Shown one piece after another: positions 41,213 through 53,628 of a DNA stretch of 64,000 nucleotides (the first letter of the stretch is position 1; each line of letters opens with the position of its first letter). Source of the stretch: Nymphaea colorata. Its lineage: Eukaryota; Streptophyta; Magnoliopsida; Nymphaeales; Nymphaeaceae. The position numbers were made by a program, and so were the translations under genes. The notes under the pieces were generated by a model. That model made no database searches and was not told the origin of the DNA. It was given only the letters and a program-made list of their open reading frames with translations. The stretch covers positions 31,901,934-31,965,933 of the forward strand of contig NC_045138.2 of assembly GCF_008831285.2 (NCBI RefSeq). Direction: 5' to 3'.

Positions 41213-44200
41213 TGGGCACCATAGGGACTGTTGGTGATCAACTATCCCATTGTTTTGGGGGAAATCCAGGGGTCCGCCCCTAGTCAGCTGTTTCTCCTGC
41301 TTCCTTGGTTGGTGGCCCATTTTTTAACTCTAAATCTTTTATCAATCCCATTCCCATCAATATTTTGTACAGGAGACTTTCATTTTAGGGACACATTTCT
41401 CTTCTACTTGAGAAGAAGGGCTTTACATTCTTAAAATTTTGAAGTAAGAGAAAACAACAAAAATAACAATTATATATCGTTTAATGAGATGGAGTGTACC
41501 CAAAAGATTCGGTCCGCAGACTCAAGTGTCTTTTTGTTCGCCAAGGCCATACTGGCTCCTACAAACGAAGCTGGTTATACAGGCAGACTTAGTGTATGAA
41601 ATTTTATGCGCTATTTTTAACAAGACAAAAAGTGCTTATGATTAATACAAGAAGAAACTTTTTTGTAAGGACAAAAAATAAAACCATTAAAAGAAAATTT
41701 GAATATTTGATACCAGGTAAAATTTGTCGGCCGTATATACATATCTATGATCAATATATCTCTTTAAGTAGTAAAAAAATGTTTTTTTGTTTGTCTTGCT
41801 CATAATTTTATTTCATTATCTATTAAATATTTTTATTGTTTCATAAACATTATTTCATAAATATTTTACTATTTCATCAGCTGCTAGTCTCTAACATTAA
41901 CTTGGAAGCCAAGTTGGCGCCAAGGTGGGCTGAAGGTAATTGATAGGTGCACTCGATAGACACTAACACCTCGAGGTTGAAGGCGAGGAACCCGTAGGTG
42001 AATGTGTTGTTGACCAAAAGTACCCCTCGGTGCGACATAATGACTTTTCGAAAAGTGCATGCTTCGATGTGGATTGCATAAATGATGTGAGAAGCTCGTA
42101 TGTGAAAAAAGGAAAAAAGAAGTTTATCGGTCGTACAACAAAGGCTTTTCCATAATGCTTCAAACGTTTGCAACAACAAAGATAGTTGTCGGTCGCAGGT
42201 AGCGGTTCTTGTCGTTGGTCGAAGAGCATTTGTTGAAACAACCTTAAGGACTTCTGTTGGAAAGAGTAGAGGCTTCTACCATGTTTGCTGCTTCCATATG
42301 GAGTTCTTGTTTGCATGTTGCTCTTATTGTCCTCGTTGGCGGAAGTTATCATCGTTGGCCAAAGAGCATGGTCGGAGCAAGCGTAAGGACAATCGTTGGA
42401 TCGATCATCCTCGTTGGTGAGAAATATAGTCTATTATTCCTAAGTTGGTGTTGCACTTTCTGTTGCCATTCTTGCCATTTATGCTTCAAGGCTAAGCTTT
42501 CTTCACGGGCAACCTCCTCTCTCCTTTCTTCCTTCAGTGGGAACTTTTCTCTTCCTTTTTCTTTTTCCTGACCATCTTCCTTTACTTGTTCGAAGGAATG
42601 CATGCAACATGAAGGAACACATGTTAAGTACTTATGTTGCATCCAAGGACATTCAAATAAATGTGCACAAGTACTTTGCTGAAACTTTACATATAAGTAG
42701 TAGGGTTCATCCCCGGCATACACTCAATGCATATACAGATTGGTGCACGCAACTTAGTCTCTGCCATTTTGGCGGGAGAAGGCAAGGTTAAAGCATGAAA
42801 GCCTTCATGCCCTTACCAACACACAATAAGATGGGCTGACAACATTGTTGCATGTCAATAGGGGAATAAAGCTTTTATGTCCTTTCAATTTGTTTAGATT
42901 TTGCCCCCTTTCTTAGTTCAACCACATGATTTTAAGGAGGATGACATGTTCATGAGGGTGTTGCAACAATAGACATGAGGGGGGATGGTAGAAGGTTACT
43001 CATTGTTTCGATTATTCAGCTCTTTATGCTATAAACAATGAGTCACTAACACTCAAGTTGAAGAGAGGTGAGGGCAACACTTTAAGATACCAAAACCAAA
43101 CCCTATACTTTATGAGATGAGGGGTTGGGTGAAAGTTGCGCTTCTTGTCTGGACAGTAAGATGAAATATTCATTATCTTCACCTAAAAGGAGGACTGCAT
43201 ACCCATTTTGAGCATATGACAATGCCTATGAAATTTGAACTTTAATTAATTGTTTGGTAGCTCCGAGGGACATAATTCAAATGGGAAGGCTAAGACAAGT
43301 TATGCGTATTTCATGGGTTAGACTTGTGGGAGGGTATGCTCCTATATTAAAAAGACAGCGAGTCCCTACCTGTAAGTTAAAACACATGGAAATCTGACTG
43401 TCTAGTACCAACACAGATTTGGACCCTAGGAACAAGGGAAAAGACTTTGAGATTTCAGCTCTCAGCTTGGATGGTTGGATTAATGCTCCTATTCCCCCGA
43501 AACTAATTGTTTGGCAATCGAAAACCCAACTCATTACACCATAGCTGGCAAGCCCGTTCGGACTCGATCAACAAATGACCGGGTCACTCAATTGGTATAT
43601 CGACTTGGTCGAGTATTCAAAAAACCATAATATTGCGGCTGAATCGGGCGAGTCAGGACAAGTCGGGCCGAGTCATGGGTGAGGTGCGCCAACCTTGACT
43701 CGTGGCAGGATTTTTTGGCGATCTGAGCTGACTTGAGCGATTCCTGAGTCCGCCCCACGAGTTGCATAGAAAGTATAAAATTTTGCTCTATTTTACCCTA
43801 GTTTGAGATCGTGTGCACGGGTTTTGTGTAAAAAAACAAACCTTTTTTAGTAAATGGAAAAATGGACGACTTGTTTTTGAATATAGATGCAAAGAATAGG
43901 TTTCCCAGTTGAGAAATTTTATGTTTCTTAATCCACAAATAATGCGTGACTCAACACCTTTTCCGTGCATAAACTTTTCGTGAAAATCAACTCATGTGAT
44001 CATGCACTCAACGGGCTTACAAATGTAAAGAAAGACAAAAGTAGCCGTTGGATAACACGAGTAATTAACGTTACAAAACGAACTACTTTACCTAGCGCAG
44101 TTTCAATAGTATTAATAATATTTTACAGAATTTTTACATAAGCTAAATTAAAAAATTTCAAAAAATATAATTTCCAGAATATGAAGGGGTCATCACCCCT

Positions 44201-46603
44201 GCCAGTCCCCCTTCCCTCTGCCCGTCGTTTGGTGCAGTGGGTGTGACTTTATCTCCCATGAAATTATTCACAAATTAAAAGCCACAATTTTAAGGTCACC
44301 AACTAAATTTTATTGTCTGATTTAAGAAGGAAAAGTATTGTGTTATGGGTTACTAAAGCAGTTCGAATTTAGTTTGAGGATTTTGTTCATCGTTTACGTT
44401 GTATTTGATGATAACATCAGATCTAAGATTCGATGCTACATAAAAGGTGTGTTTTGGGAGATCTTCATTTAAACAAATTGAGAATCGCCTGATCTTAAAC
44501 CCATGAATCTGGATCTCAGATCACCACGGATCGATGAAACAAACACAATTAATGTATTAAATGCAATTCTGATCCAACTTTGATGCATATTTCTGTAGTG
44601 ATTCGATTGCAAATCTATCGGTGGTACATTGAATGAATATGATAGTAACTTTTTTTTTCTTTGTCCCTTCTTCACCAATGTATGGACTATAGAGAATACA
44701 GTGCGAAGTTTTGTGAAATGAAACGTGTATCAAAAAAACCATTTTGCGAATAAGAGATTTTTTGCTGGGAAACCTTGAATTCGTATTTTCATGTTCTGCT
44801 TAAAAGCTTGAGCATTAGTTCGGTTAACAAAGGCATGAGCCTTAGAAGTTGGAAAAAAATTAATTGATTTGGTACATGCACCAGCAGACTCAGAAATTTT
44901 GTCTACAGGGGCACCTATTAGATAGATTCAATCCTTTTGGGGGTATTTATATATACAAAGAATCACATATTTCAAACTAATAATACAAAATAAACATATT
45001 TTGTGAATGGTGGGCAACTGCCCACACCAGCCCCCATGTGGCTCCACCACTGGGTGTAAGGAAACTTTAGGTTTTGTTTGGATGATACTCTAAGAAAATA
45101 TTTTTTTTTTGTGAAAACCTTATTTTTTTGACTGATATTTGAAATTAGATGGCATGATAAAAAAAGACCAATTTTTTTTTTTTTTTTTTTGGTGGGGAGA
45201 GGACATGACATTTTGAGAATGTTATTTTGTCGAAATTGAGTTATTCACAAACTCAATTTTGATGATCACCCAAACATAATCTTAAAATGTGTTTGAGGTA
45301 AAACATACGTAAACATGCTTTTACATCTAAATACAAGGGCAGAAAGGGTGTAGCTGGGGAGGGCCATGACTGTTCCACGAATTTAAAACAAAAATGTTGA
45401 AAAATTGTATTTTATCTCCAATTAAAATTTTGAATCTATAGTTTTGCTTCCCTGGAAAAATATCCATAGCTCTGCCCTTGTCCAAATATAAATTTGATTA
45501 AGAACAACTCTGAAGTTAATCCAATATCTTTCTATACCTTCTAGAAGGCTCGTTGACGATTAACAAAAAAATAAAAAAAGATATTACAAAATAAATTGAA
45601 AAAACTTTCAGCCCAACAAAACTCTCCAAAGCACAGCTGCAGCAGTAATAGTAGTAGAGGGAGAAAGAGAGAGAGTGGGGGAGAAAGAAGGAACACATAT
45701 GAACATTGTTGATCATGTAGCTTTGATGATTTAATTATGTGAATAAATTGGGTCACAAATCAATGCAGGGGGCATCTTATCTCCCACAAAACCATGGGTA
45801 AGCACAAAACCATGCCCCTTGCTTCTAGGACAATCCATGACACCTGTTCGAATCTAGTTCGCGACACATTTTCCAATGGTAATCTTGATTTCAGTGTTTG
45901 ATTATTGTTCGGGTCCCGAGGTTAGGTAATAATCCACCTGCAACCCGACACGTGCATTGAAGAGCTTGGGTGACGTAGAAATACAAGAACCACTGTTTGA
46001 AGCTAATAAATTATTTGTCATAAACTTGTACTTTTTACCACTAAATAGTAACAAGTTGATCCTTTCAGATCTCAGGTTTGATTTTATGCATTGCATTTAT
46101 AATGCTTGTAGACGAATGGGCCTTCATTCCTACCAAACTTATGATAAGATCTTCACTATGGAAACTCATTTCCTTTTTAGTGTTAAAAAAAACCCTTATT
46201 CTCATATTTTAGAATTTCCATTCTCCGTTATAAAAGGCATAGTTCACATTGTTTTCAATAAAAATGGCTTGCAACAATGAGTTGATTGATTTTTGGAGGG
46301 AAAAGAGTTTTTTTTTTTTTTGCACTGTGTTGATGACACCAAAATCTTTTTTTGTTTTGGTTTGTTTGAGAAAACCTGGTTTTCAAAAAGGATCGAATAA
46401 CTTGGTCACCCGAGTAGTACACAAAAAAAATGAGTTTTAAAGGCGTCATCCAAACATGCAAACCAATTTTTTTAAAGATAATTAAAAAAACTATTTTTTT
46501 TGCAAAACTTAGTTTTTCAAAACAGTTTTTTTATGAGGGTATCATCCAAACATACCTATTGTGTGATCTCTAGATGGATTTTGATAGTCACGATTGATCC
46601 GTC
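41213..46603. other. Gene-free, repeat-like intergenic stretch
   Basis: No frame has a recognisable domain. 42180-42430 repeats words such as CGTTGG, GGTCGAAGAGCAT and GGCCAAAGAGCAT, and has open frames on the minus strand (41963-42352, 42349-42723) that look accidental. 43540-43770 carries GAGTC/GGGCGAGTC word repeats like a decayed MITE. 45000-45060 holds a GGGCAACTGCCCACA motif that recurs near 51400. Confidence 0.4.
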
Positions 46604-46812
46604 CAGGGGCGGAACTAGAATTTTTTCAGGAGCAAGCTAAACAGTTCAACCTTTAGATCCGGGTGGGGTCAAATTGAACCTGAATCCAAATAATACATGG
46701 CGCAACTAAAAATTTTCAATTTTTTCAGTGTAATTATTCTTTTTCAATTCGCTGGAGTGGGGCCATGGCCCAGGCGGCCCCGCCTCCTTTGCTCCTGGAT
46801 CTGTCCGTGCTG
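46604..46812. mobile_element. MITE-like element, CAGGGGCGGA family (copy 1)
   Basis: The element starts CAGGGGCGGAACTAG and ends CTGGATCTGTCCGTGCTG, an imperfect inverted pair. Inside is GGGGCCATGGCCC next to an AT-rich core. It shares this layout and text with 51111-51304. Flanks show no target-site duplication, so the ends may be off by several bases. Confidence 0.5.
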
Positions 46813-47279
46813 ATCAAACCAACATTGTCATAAAAAATCAGCTTGGATCAGCTCATTCAAATCTAATTGGAGGCAAATTGTCACGGCCCTATTCAAGGGT
46901 ACTATCTCCTGCGATACACTAATTCAGTTTTTGTTAATTTTTAAATGTTTTTAAAGTTTTCCTTATTTTTTAGATGCCCTTTTATATTTTTTTCTTTATT
47001 ATTTTTAAAAAGTGTAACAAATTAATCTCCAATCCAGCTGAATCGCTCAATCTGCTGGATTACTGAATCAACAGCTCAGATAGATTCAATTCAATTTTCA
47101 ATTTTTGTAGCAGTACTGGTTGTAAACTAAGAAACTTTTATCCAATCATAACAACATAATCAAACACCAATCAATGGCATAGAAAACCAAATCACTCCTT
47201 TGATAGACATTAGCACCTTTGATTTTCGGTGATTGGGAGGGTCATCCCACTGCTCGGACCAGAGCCAAAGCCCTCCTCC
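46813..47279. other. Intergenic, no feature seen
   Basis: Low-complexity AT-rich sequence with no coding frame or repeat that I can define. Confidence 0.4.
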
Positions 47280-50145
47280 TTTCTCTTGCCCTAATTTTCT
47301 TATATGGAGAGAATTTCACAGTAAAGTGACTTATTAATTGAATGATTTAACTGCCACCAAAGAACAAACTGTTACAACATCAAACACACTGTGTGCACAT
47401 GCCACACCATTAAGTTGGATAGATGCGCCACTAAATGTTCAATGTTTATGTGCATAAATAAGCACAAACTGCAGACAAAGGAAAGAGTTGCCTGAAATAT
47501 ATTTTAAACTTTTCAAAAGAAAAACAAAACTTTGAAAGGACACATAGGGACTATACTCATAAATAAATAGCACATATAAATTTTTTCATATTATTACAAG
47601 CACACCTAAGTTTTTTTCTTCGGTTAATTAATCAAAAGTTTTATGACATTGTTTTTGAGCATTTAATTAACGAAAAGTTTGGATATTTAGAAGGCTGTTT
47701 AACACTAACAACACATTGTTACTGTCTTATGAATCTACCTCCAAAAATATATCAAATTCATGAAACACTTTTTAAAGTGCTTAATGAATCTTACCAATTT
47801 TTAAGTTGGTGCTTGAGGCAGCAACATAATGTTATTGTTCCCAAGCGGCACCCAGATGTAACTAATCATGCACTAAAATCATTAGATATAGTTAAATAAC
47901 TAAGACATCCTAACCGACTTCCAAATTGTTTTCATTAAGGGTGTTTTAGTCTTTTCATCACATTTACTCCAACTTAAGTTGGTAACAACTTAAGAATAGG
48001 AAATGGCTGGTTTTTCAATGAATTGTGCCAAACTTAAAGTGTCTCTTTTGCAATATGAAATGGTTATTTACCAATGGTGCCAAACTTTAAGTGTCCCTTT
48101 ACAATATGAAAAGGTTAAGTGTGTTCTTGAATGTTTCCTAATAAAAAAATTATCATTTGTCCATTGCTTTGGGAAGATCAATCATAAGGAAGAGATTTGA
48201 AGGGTGTTGAACTAAGTAACTAAGATAAATTATAAGTCACATCAGCCACTAATTTGCACCTGAAGAACTGAAGTTGGTCATATGTTCAAGCCCCAAACAC
48301 CAAACCAGGTGTTCTAGGTTTGAAATGCCTGAAACACCATTGATAAGAAAAAAAAAGCCCATTTACAGGGACACAAATCAAAGAAAAAATAATTTTCTTT
48401 AAGGATAAAATACCCCACACAAAGTCAAGTACTAATTTGTGAGGGCTGAATTGTGCAACGAGTGCTACGAGAGGTGTCACATAGCTAGTCGGCTTGAGTG
48501 GCATGCTGTGGATGCGTCTTTAGTTTGATTCCCATGAGCACTACTCATTTGGACTATAAATAGTGACAAACTTGAACTTTGAGTTAAAATGTATACCGTA
48601 TGACCATCCAAATCCCAAAGCAATTCTAAACCATAGAGGTAAGGGGAAGGAAAAAAGCTTTCGGCTTTCTCTTGGTCAGTGGATTCTCTCCTATTCACCT
48701 GAATTGTGCGGTGAGTGTTCGAGCCTGATCGCCCACCATACTTCCTCTTGCCCTTATTTTCTTATATGGAGGGACATTTCACAGTAAAGTGACTTATTAA
48801 CTGAATGGTTTCACTGCCACCAACCAATAAACTGTTACGGTATCAAACACACGGTGTGCACATGCCATACCATTAAGTTGGATAGATGCGCCGCTAAATA
48901 TTCAATGTCAGTGTGCATAAATAAGTGAAAACTACAGACAAAGGAAAGAATTGACTGAAAAATATTTTAAACCTTACAAAATAAGAACAAAAACTTTCAA
49001 AGGACACATAGGAACTATACTCATAAATAAATAACACACATAAGTTTTTCATATTATTAAAAACACGCTTAAGTTTTTTCTTCTGTTAATTAATCAAAAT
49101 ATTTATGAGGTTGTTTTGAACATTTAATTAACGAAAAGTTTGGATATCTAGAAGGTTGCTTGACACTAACAATACATTGTTACTGCTTTATGAATCTACC
49201 TCAAAAAATATATCAAATTCATGAAACACTTTTTGAAGTGCTCGATGAATCCAACCAATTTTTAAGTTGGTGCTTGGGGCAATAACATAATGTTATTGTT
49301 CCCAAACGGCACCTAGATGTAACTAGTCATGCGCTAAAATCATTAGATATAGTTAAATAACTAAGACATACTAATCGACTTCCAATTTGTTTTCATTAAG
49401 GGTATTTTAGTATTTTCATCACACTTACTCCAACTTAAGTTGGTAACAACTAACAACTTAAGAATACTAAATGGCTGGGTGGGAAACTTAAAGTGTCTCT
49501 TTTACAATATGAAAGGGTTATTTACCAATGGTGCCAAACTTAAAGTGTCAAGGGTTAAGTGTGTTCTTGAATGTTTCCTAATAAAAATTTTATCATTTGG
49601 CCATTCCCTTGGAAAGACCAATCATAAGGAGGGAGATCTGAAGGGTGTTGAACTAAATAACTAAGATAAATTATAAGTGTACAATGTTCAAGCCCCAAAC
49701 ACCAAACTAGGTGTTCTAGGTTTGAAATGACTAAAACATCATTTATATGAAAAAAAACCCCTTTACAAGGGCACAAATCAAAGAAAAAGATGATTTTTTT
49801 TAATGATAAAATACCCCGCACACAATTGCATCATAATTTGTGAGGGTTGAATTGTGCAATGAGTGCTACGAGAGGTGTCACATAGTTAGTCGACCTAAGT
49901 GGCATGTTGTGGATGTGTCTTTAGTTTGATTCCCATGAACACTACTCATTTGGACTATAAATAGTGACAAACTTGAACTTTGAGTTAAAATGTATACCGT
50001 CTGACCATCCAAATCCCAAAGTAGCTCGAGACCCTAGAGGTATGGGGAAGGAAAAGGGCTTTAGGTTCTCTCTCGAATAGTGGATTCTCTCCTATTCACC
50101 TGAATTGTGCGGTGAGTGTTCGAGTCTGATCGCCCACCACCCTTT
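47280..50145. repeat. Two-copy tandem segmental duplication (1.4-1.5 kb unit)
   Basis: Copy 1 is about 47280-48739 and copy 2 about 48740-50145, head to tail. Matching landmarks are CTTATATGGAG (47299 and 48761), AAGTTGGATAGATGCGCC (47413 and 48872), CCTAATAAAAA (48137 and 49575) and TGCGGTGAGTGTTCGAG (48707 and 50108). Landmark offsets are about 1.46 kb at the start and 1.40 kb at the end, so copy 2 has lost roughly 60 bases, mostly near 49680. Inside each unit a shorter repeat with GCCAAACTT-AAGTGTC occurs twice. No LTR tips, terminal inverted repeats or protein domains were seen. Origin is unknown. Confidence 0.85.
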
Positions 50146-51110
50146 ATACCCATAGTCTTCATTTTTCTTTTTCATGGTTGTATTGTTGTTATCGTAACAA
50201 CCCAATCCACCTTAAAAATTTAGTCTTGTATTGAAGATTGTGAAAGAACGTCAATGGTTTATAAATGAGGTTATTGAATAAATGGTTGTCGTGATTCATA
50301 GCCTTTTTAGGGGTTGGAGCTGAAAATGGTAAAAGGCAGGTTGGGATCTGTCAAACCAGGAGCTCGAGCCTCAGAAGTGGATTCGGGTGCATCAACCCAT
50401 CTTAAATGAAATTCTTTCCCATTAAAAAAAAAAGTCCAAAGTTGGTGGTGGTGACATTAATCTAAGGATAAAATTAAGCCACACTCTTAAGAGATCCACA
50501 CTCAAAAGCATTGAATGGGATCCCATTGTTTTGGTTTTAATTAGGGTGAAGAATCAAACCATGGGCCAAAACTAGTGCTTCCCTCACCAGCCTCCCACTA
50601 ATTAAGACTATATTAAACCAGCATTTAACTTCATGCTTAATTTTTTTTTTTTTTTGCATTTTCAATTCTTGCTTAGAAGATCAACAGTTAAAAGGACCAC
50701 CTGGGTTGGGGTTGACTCTCCCAAATAGAAGGCAGAGAGATTTACAATAAGCCCCCTCAAATTTTGCAAAAAAAATGTTTGATGTTTAAAACATTATTAG
50801 AATATATACAAAATACCTTAAATAGGTTATATGTTCAAGCCTTGAACACCCTCTCCTCCGAATTGGGTGGACTAAAAGTGTGTGACATAAAAAGGGGTAG
50901 AGAAATATATAATCTTGTATTACCTTGCAACACAAAAAAGGTTATGTGCAATGACCATATAAGAGATAGGCGTAGAGCTCGGCTCTCCGATTAACACGAG
51001 GCCTGAAGGATCCGTTGTCAGGGCCTTTCAGTCCTTGTCACTGGAAGAGCTAGAAAAATTAGTTGAAAGGGTACATACTTAGAAACATTTATGTCTAAAG
51101 GGACACTTAT
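50146..51110. other. Intergenic, no gene seen
   Basis: There is no credible coding frame. Words of the type GTTCAAGCC and CTCGAGCC recur here and in the preceding duplication, but they do not form a tRNA or a clear SINE. Confidence 0.4.
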
Positions 51111-51304
51111 CAGGGGTGGAGGGAGGGGGGGGGCGCCTAAGCCATGGCCCCACCCCGGCCAATGAAAAAAAAAATTACATTGAAAAAAATAAAAATTTTT
51201 TAATTGCGCCATGTATTTTTTGGATTTAAATTCAGTTGGCCCTACCCGGATTTAGAGATTGAACTGTCAGCCCGTTCCTGAAGAAAATCCTGGTTTCGCC
51301 CCTG
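51111..51304. mobile_element. hAT-type MITE, CAGGGGCGGA family (copy 2)
   Basis: The tips are CAGGGGTGGAGGGAGG and CCTGGTTTCGCCCCTG; the latter reverse-complements to CAGGGGCGAAACCAGG. Flanking 8-mers ACACTTAT (51103-51110) and ACACTTTT (51305-51312) match at 7 of 8 positions, as expected for a hAT insertion. At 194 bases with an AT-rich core and no coding capacity, it is a non-autonomous element. Confidence 0.75.
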
Positions 51305-51307
51305 ACA

Positions 51308-51309
<2 letters not shown>

Positions 51310-51339
<30 letters not shown>
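51310..51339. repeat. (TA)n microsatellite
   Basis: A run of about 14 TA units lies directly beside the MITE. A near-copy of the sequence after it (AAATAAATATTAAAATTTT) recurs at about 51440. Confidence 0.8.
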
Positions 51340-51347
<8 letters not shown>

Positions 51348-51579
51348 TTAAAATTTTCAATGTAAATGTAAAAGTAAATGAATTTTAAAGAATTGGAGTG
51401 GGCAACTGCCCACATGTGGCTACATTATATATATATATGTAAATAAATATTAAAATTTTTAATATAAAAGTAAATGAATTTTAAAGAATTGGAGTAGGCA
51501 TCTGCTCACCCTAGCCCACATGTACACCACTAGTTCTGTACACCACTAGTTCTGATCATCCCTCGTAGCATAAAAAGAG

Positions 51580-51720
51580 GAGCGGAGGCAAGGGGCCCGC
51601 CTGGGCGGTGGCCCCACCCCAATGAAAAAGAAATAAATAAAAAAAAATGATTTTTTTTTGGTTTGGCCATGTAGTATTTGGATCCGGGTTTAGTTTAGCC
51701 CCACCCGGATCCAACCCACA
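51580..51720. mobile_element. Third, truncated CAGGGGCGGA-family copy
   Basis: GGTGGCCCCACCCCAATGAAAAA, the T-run, GGCCATGTAGTATTTGGAT and CCCCACCCGGAT follow the same order as in 51111-51304. Neither terminal repeat is clear. Confidence 0.5.
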
Positions 51721-52325
51721 AAACGCAGCCCGCCCCCCTTTCGTTTGCCCTATTTCGAAAACTACTCTTCGAAAGGGGAAAAAGGCGGCGGTGGTTGCGC
51801 CGCTGCTGCGCTGCAGGAAGAGAGTGCGAGGGCAAAGAGAGGGAGATAGAGAATGAAAGAGTGAGAAAGGGAGCACGAGAGACGGATATAGCAGGGTTTC
51901 AGGAAGGAGGTCGGAAAAGAAGAGGAGAGAAAAGAACGTGAGGAAAAAGAAAGACACAGACACACAGCAGCAGTGGGTAAAATCGTTTGAGATTTTCAAC
52001 TTTCTCTTTTGATCTCTAATTTCTTTTGTTTGATTATGGTTTGGACAATTAGCTTGCCATTGGAATTATAGGATTCGAGATTTTAATAATTCATAGCATG
52101 AGATTTACCGGGACTCCGGCGGATGAGTTTCCTGCTTGACGGCCGGACTGTTACGCTTGCGGACCCATAGTTGTTGTATGGTTTTTATGGTTTTAGGTTG
52201 GCCAAAAGGAAAAAATATCTCAGATAATTTGGAAGGGACATGAACAAATTCGAATTTATTTGTGTTTATGTGACTTGTGTTTGTGTATATCTTATTAGTG
52301 AATATGATCACAGCATCTTAACGAT
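51721..52325. other. GA-rich then AT-rich intergenic sequence
   Basis: 51770-51960 is purine-rich (GAGAGA, GGCGGCGG) and resembles a 5' leader, but no start codon with a credible frame follows. Nothing else is recognised. Confidence 0.35.
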
Positions 52326-52373
52326 GCAAAGCTGCTCCCGTTTACTTGACAATGCAAAGCTGCTCCCGTTTAT
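52326..52373. repeat. Short direct repeat
   Basis: GCAAAGCTGCTCCCGTTTA occurs twice, 28 bases apart. Confidence 0.85.
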
Positions 52374-52835
52374 GCCTTAATTTAAATCAATGCTCCACAG
52401 TAATGGCACCCAGAGAATGTACAAAATGAGGCTTAGCTGAATGGTTTAAACTTGATGGCTAGGTGCGCGGATCTGAGCGAAGGAGGAAGAAGAAGGCAAT
52501 TTAATTTGTGTTTTATTTGATTTACAACCCAAGAACACTATGCTTCACAGCAGGATCACTTCAAAACTTTCTTTGAAGGACTTTGAGCAACCAAAATGGC
52601 CTCTAAGCAAAGTTGTTCTTTACTGGACACCTATGGGCGCCTGGTGTTGTTGCCCAACACCAAGTGACCTGATCTCAACTTCAGAGGACATGATTCAAAT
52701 GTTTGATGAGCATAGTTGAGTCATCTTATAGCTTCTTAAGATGTAGTTACTCAACTTATGCTTCTTTTATCTTGTTCTCTTCGTCTTCACCATGGTGCTC
52801 ACACATTTGCTCATGGATGGTTGCTGATCACTTTC

Positions 52836-53033
52836 AGAAGAACCATTAATGAGTTTGCAGCAGCAGTGTCGGACCTGGCACAACAATTGGCTCAACTGTT
52901 GACATAGAGTTTGGGATTCAGAACAAGTTACTTTGCACAGAATTGTGGCCCAAGTACATGCTATCTGCGACTCAATAGATACCCTCCATGCCCAGTGTCT
53001 TCTAAGGTCATTGGGCTGATATCTCACACTGAC
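52836..53033 (+). pseudogene. Gibberellin 2-oxidase-like dioxygenase fragment
   Basis: Plus-strand translation gives TINEFAAAVSDLAQQLAQLL, an in-frame TAG at 52905-52907 where relatives have Glu, then YFAQNCGPSTCYLRLNRYPP followed by CPVSSKVIGL and HTD. This is the middle of a 2-oxoglutarate/Fe(II) dioxygenase, most like C20-type GA 2-oxidases, ending at the iron-binding His-x-Asp. A TTTCAG acceptor precedes it at 52837, so the copy came from genomic DNA with its intron. Nothing of the protein follows HTD. It cannot make an enzyme. Confidence 0.8.
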
Positions 53034-53219
53034 ATGCTATATTTATTACACAAACAATAACTGCCTTGATTTGAAATTTTGAAGTAAACATAACATAAAT
53101 ATATACAAAAGCAAAGCAAATTCTAGCAATAGTGCGGACAAATTAAGCACCTGCCGAACAGGTCCATATTTGGATATAATTTGAACTTGTTTGCTTCAAA
53201 GCATAAGGCAGCAACGAGT

Positions 53220-53303
53220 TTGAAAGCCAAACTCTCTGTCAACAGTTGAGCCAATTGTTGTGCCAGGTCCGACACTGCTGCCGCATACTCATTAATGGTT
53301 CTT
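53220..53303 (-). pseudogene. Inverted partner dioxygenase fragment
   Basis: The minus strand encodes TINEYAAAVSDLAQQLAQLL followed by TESL, with the Glu codon intact where the other copy has a stop. Homology ends there and an unrelated open frame follows (AFKLVAALCF). The matching acceptor position reads TTCAAAAG rather than TTCAGAAG. It is a shorter fragment of the same source gene in opposite orientation. Confidence 0.75.
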
Positions 53304-53628
53304 TTGAAAGTGATCAGCAACCATCCATGAGCAAATGTGTGAGCACTATAGTGAAGATGAAGAGAACAAGATAAAAGAAGCATAAGTTGAGTAACTATAT
53401 CTTATCTTATGAAGCTGTAAGATGTCCAGGCTTATAATTATACTTCTGAGGCATGATTTTGTCATGTGCTTCATAATTAACAGATCTTGAATCAGCCCAT
53501 ATCAGTTAATATATATTGTCAATTTGGGCCAAACACAAAAGGGTGCAGAACGGGAAAGAGGCTGCCGTATCCTGTCCTGAAAAGGAGTCTGCAACATTGC
53601 CTTAAAACTGGATCTCTCTGACAGCAAG

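Larger units (their letters stand above)
52722..53424. repeat. Imperfect inverted repeat with dioxygenase arms
   Basis: The left arm 52722-52914 and right arm 53227-53424 are reverse complements. I count about ten mismatches and one 5-base indel by eye, roughly 95% identity. Runs of about 40 perfect pairs occur, including the stretch containing GTGTCGGACCTGGCACAACA. The spacer is about 312 bases. A read-through transcript in either direction would fold into a hairpin of about 190 base pairs. Both arms contain the end of an intron and the start of an exon from the same dioxygenase gene. Confidence 0.9.

Noticed and set aside
41963-42723. Two overlapping minus-strand frames of about 125 codons
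   Set aside because: Neither has a known domain and both cover word-repeat DNA; splice signals joining them were not found.
48707-48740. GTGTTCGAGCCTGATC as part of a tRNA gene or SINE
   Set aside because: It resembles a B box, but no A box, acceptor stem or cloverleaf could be drawn around it.
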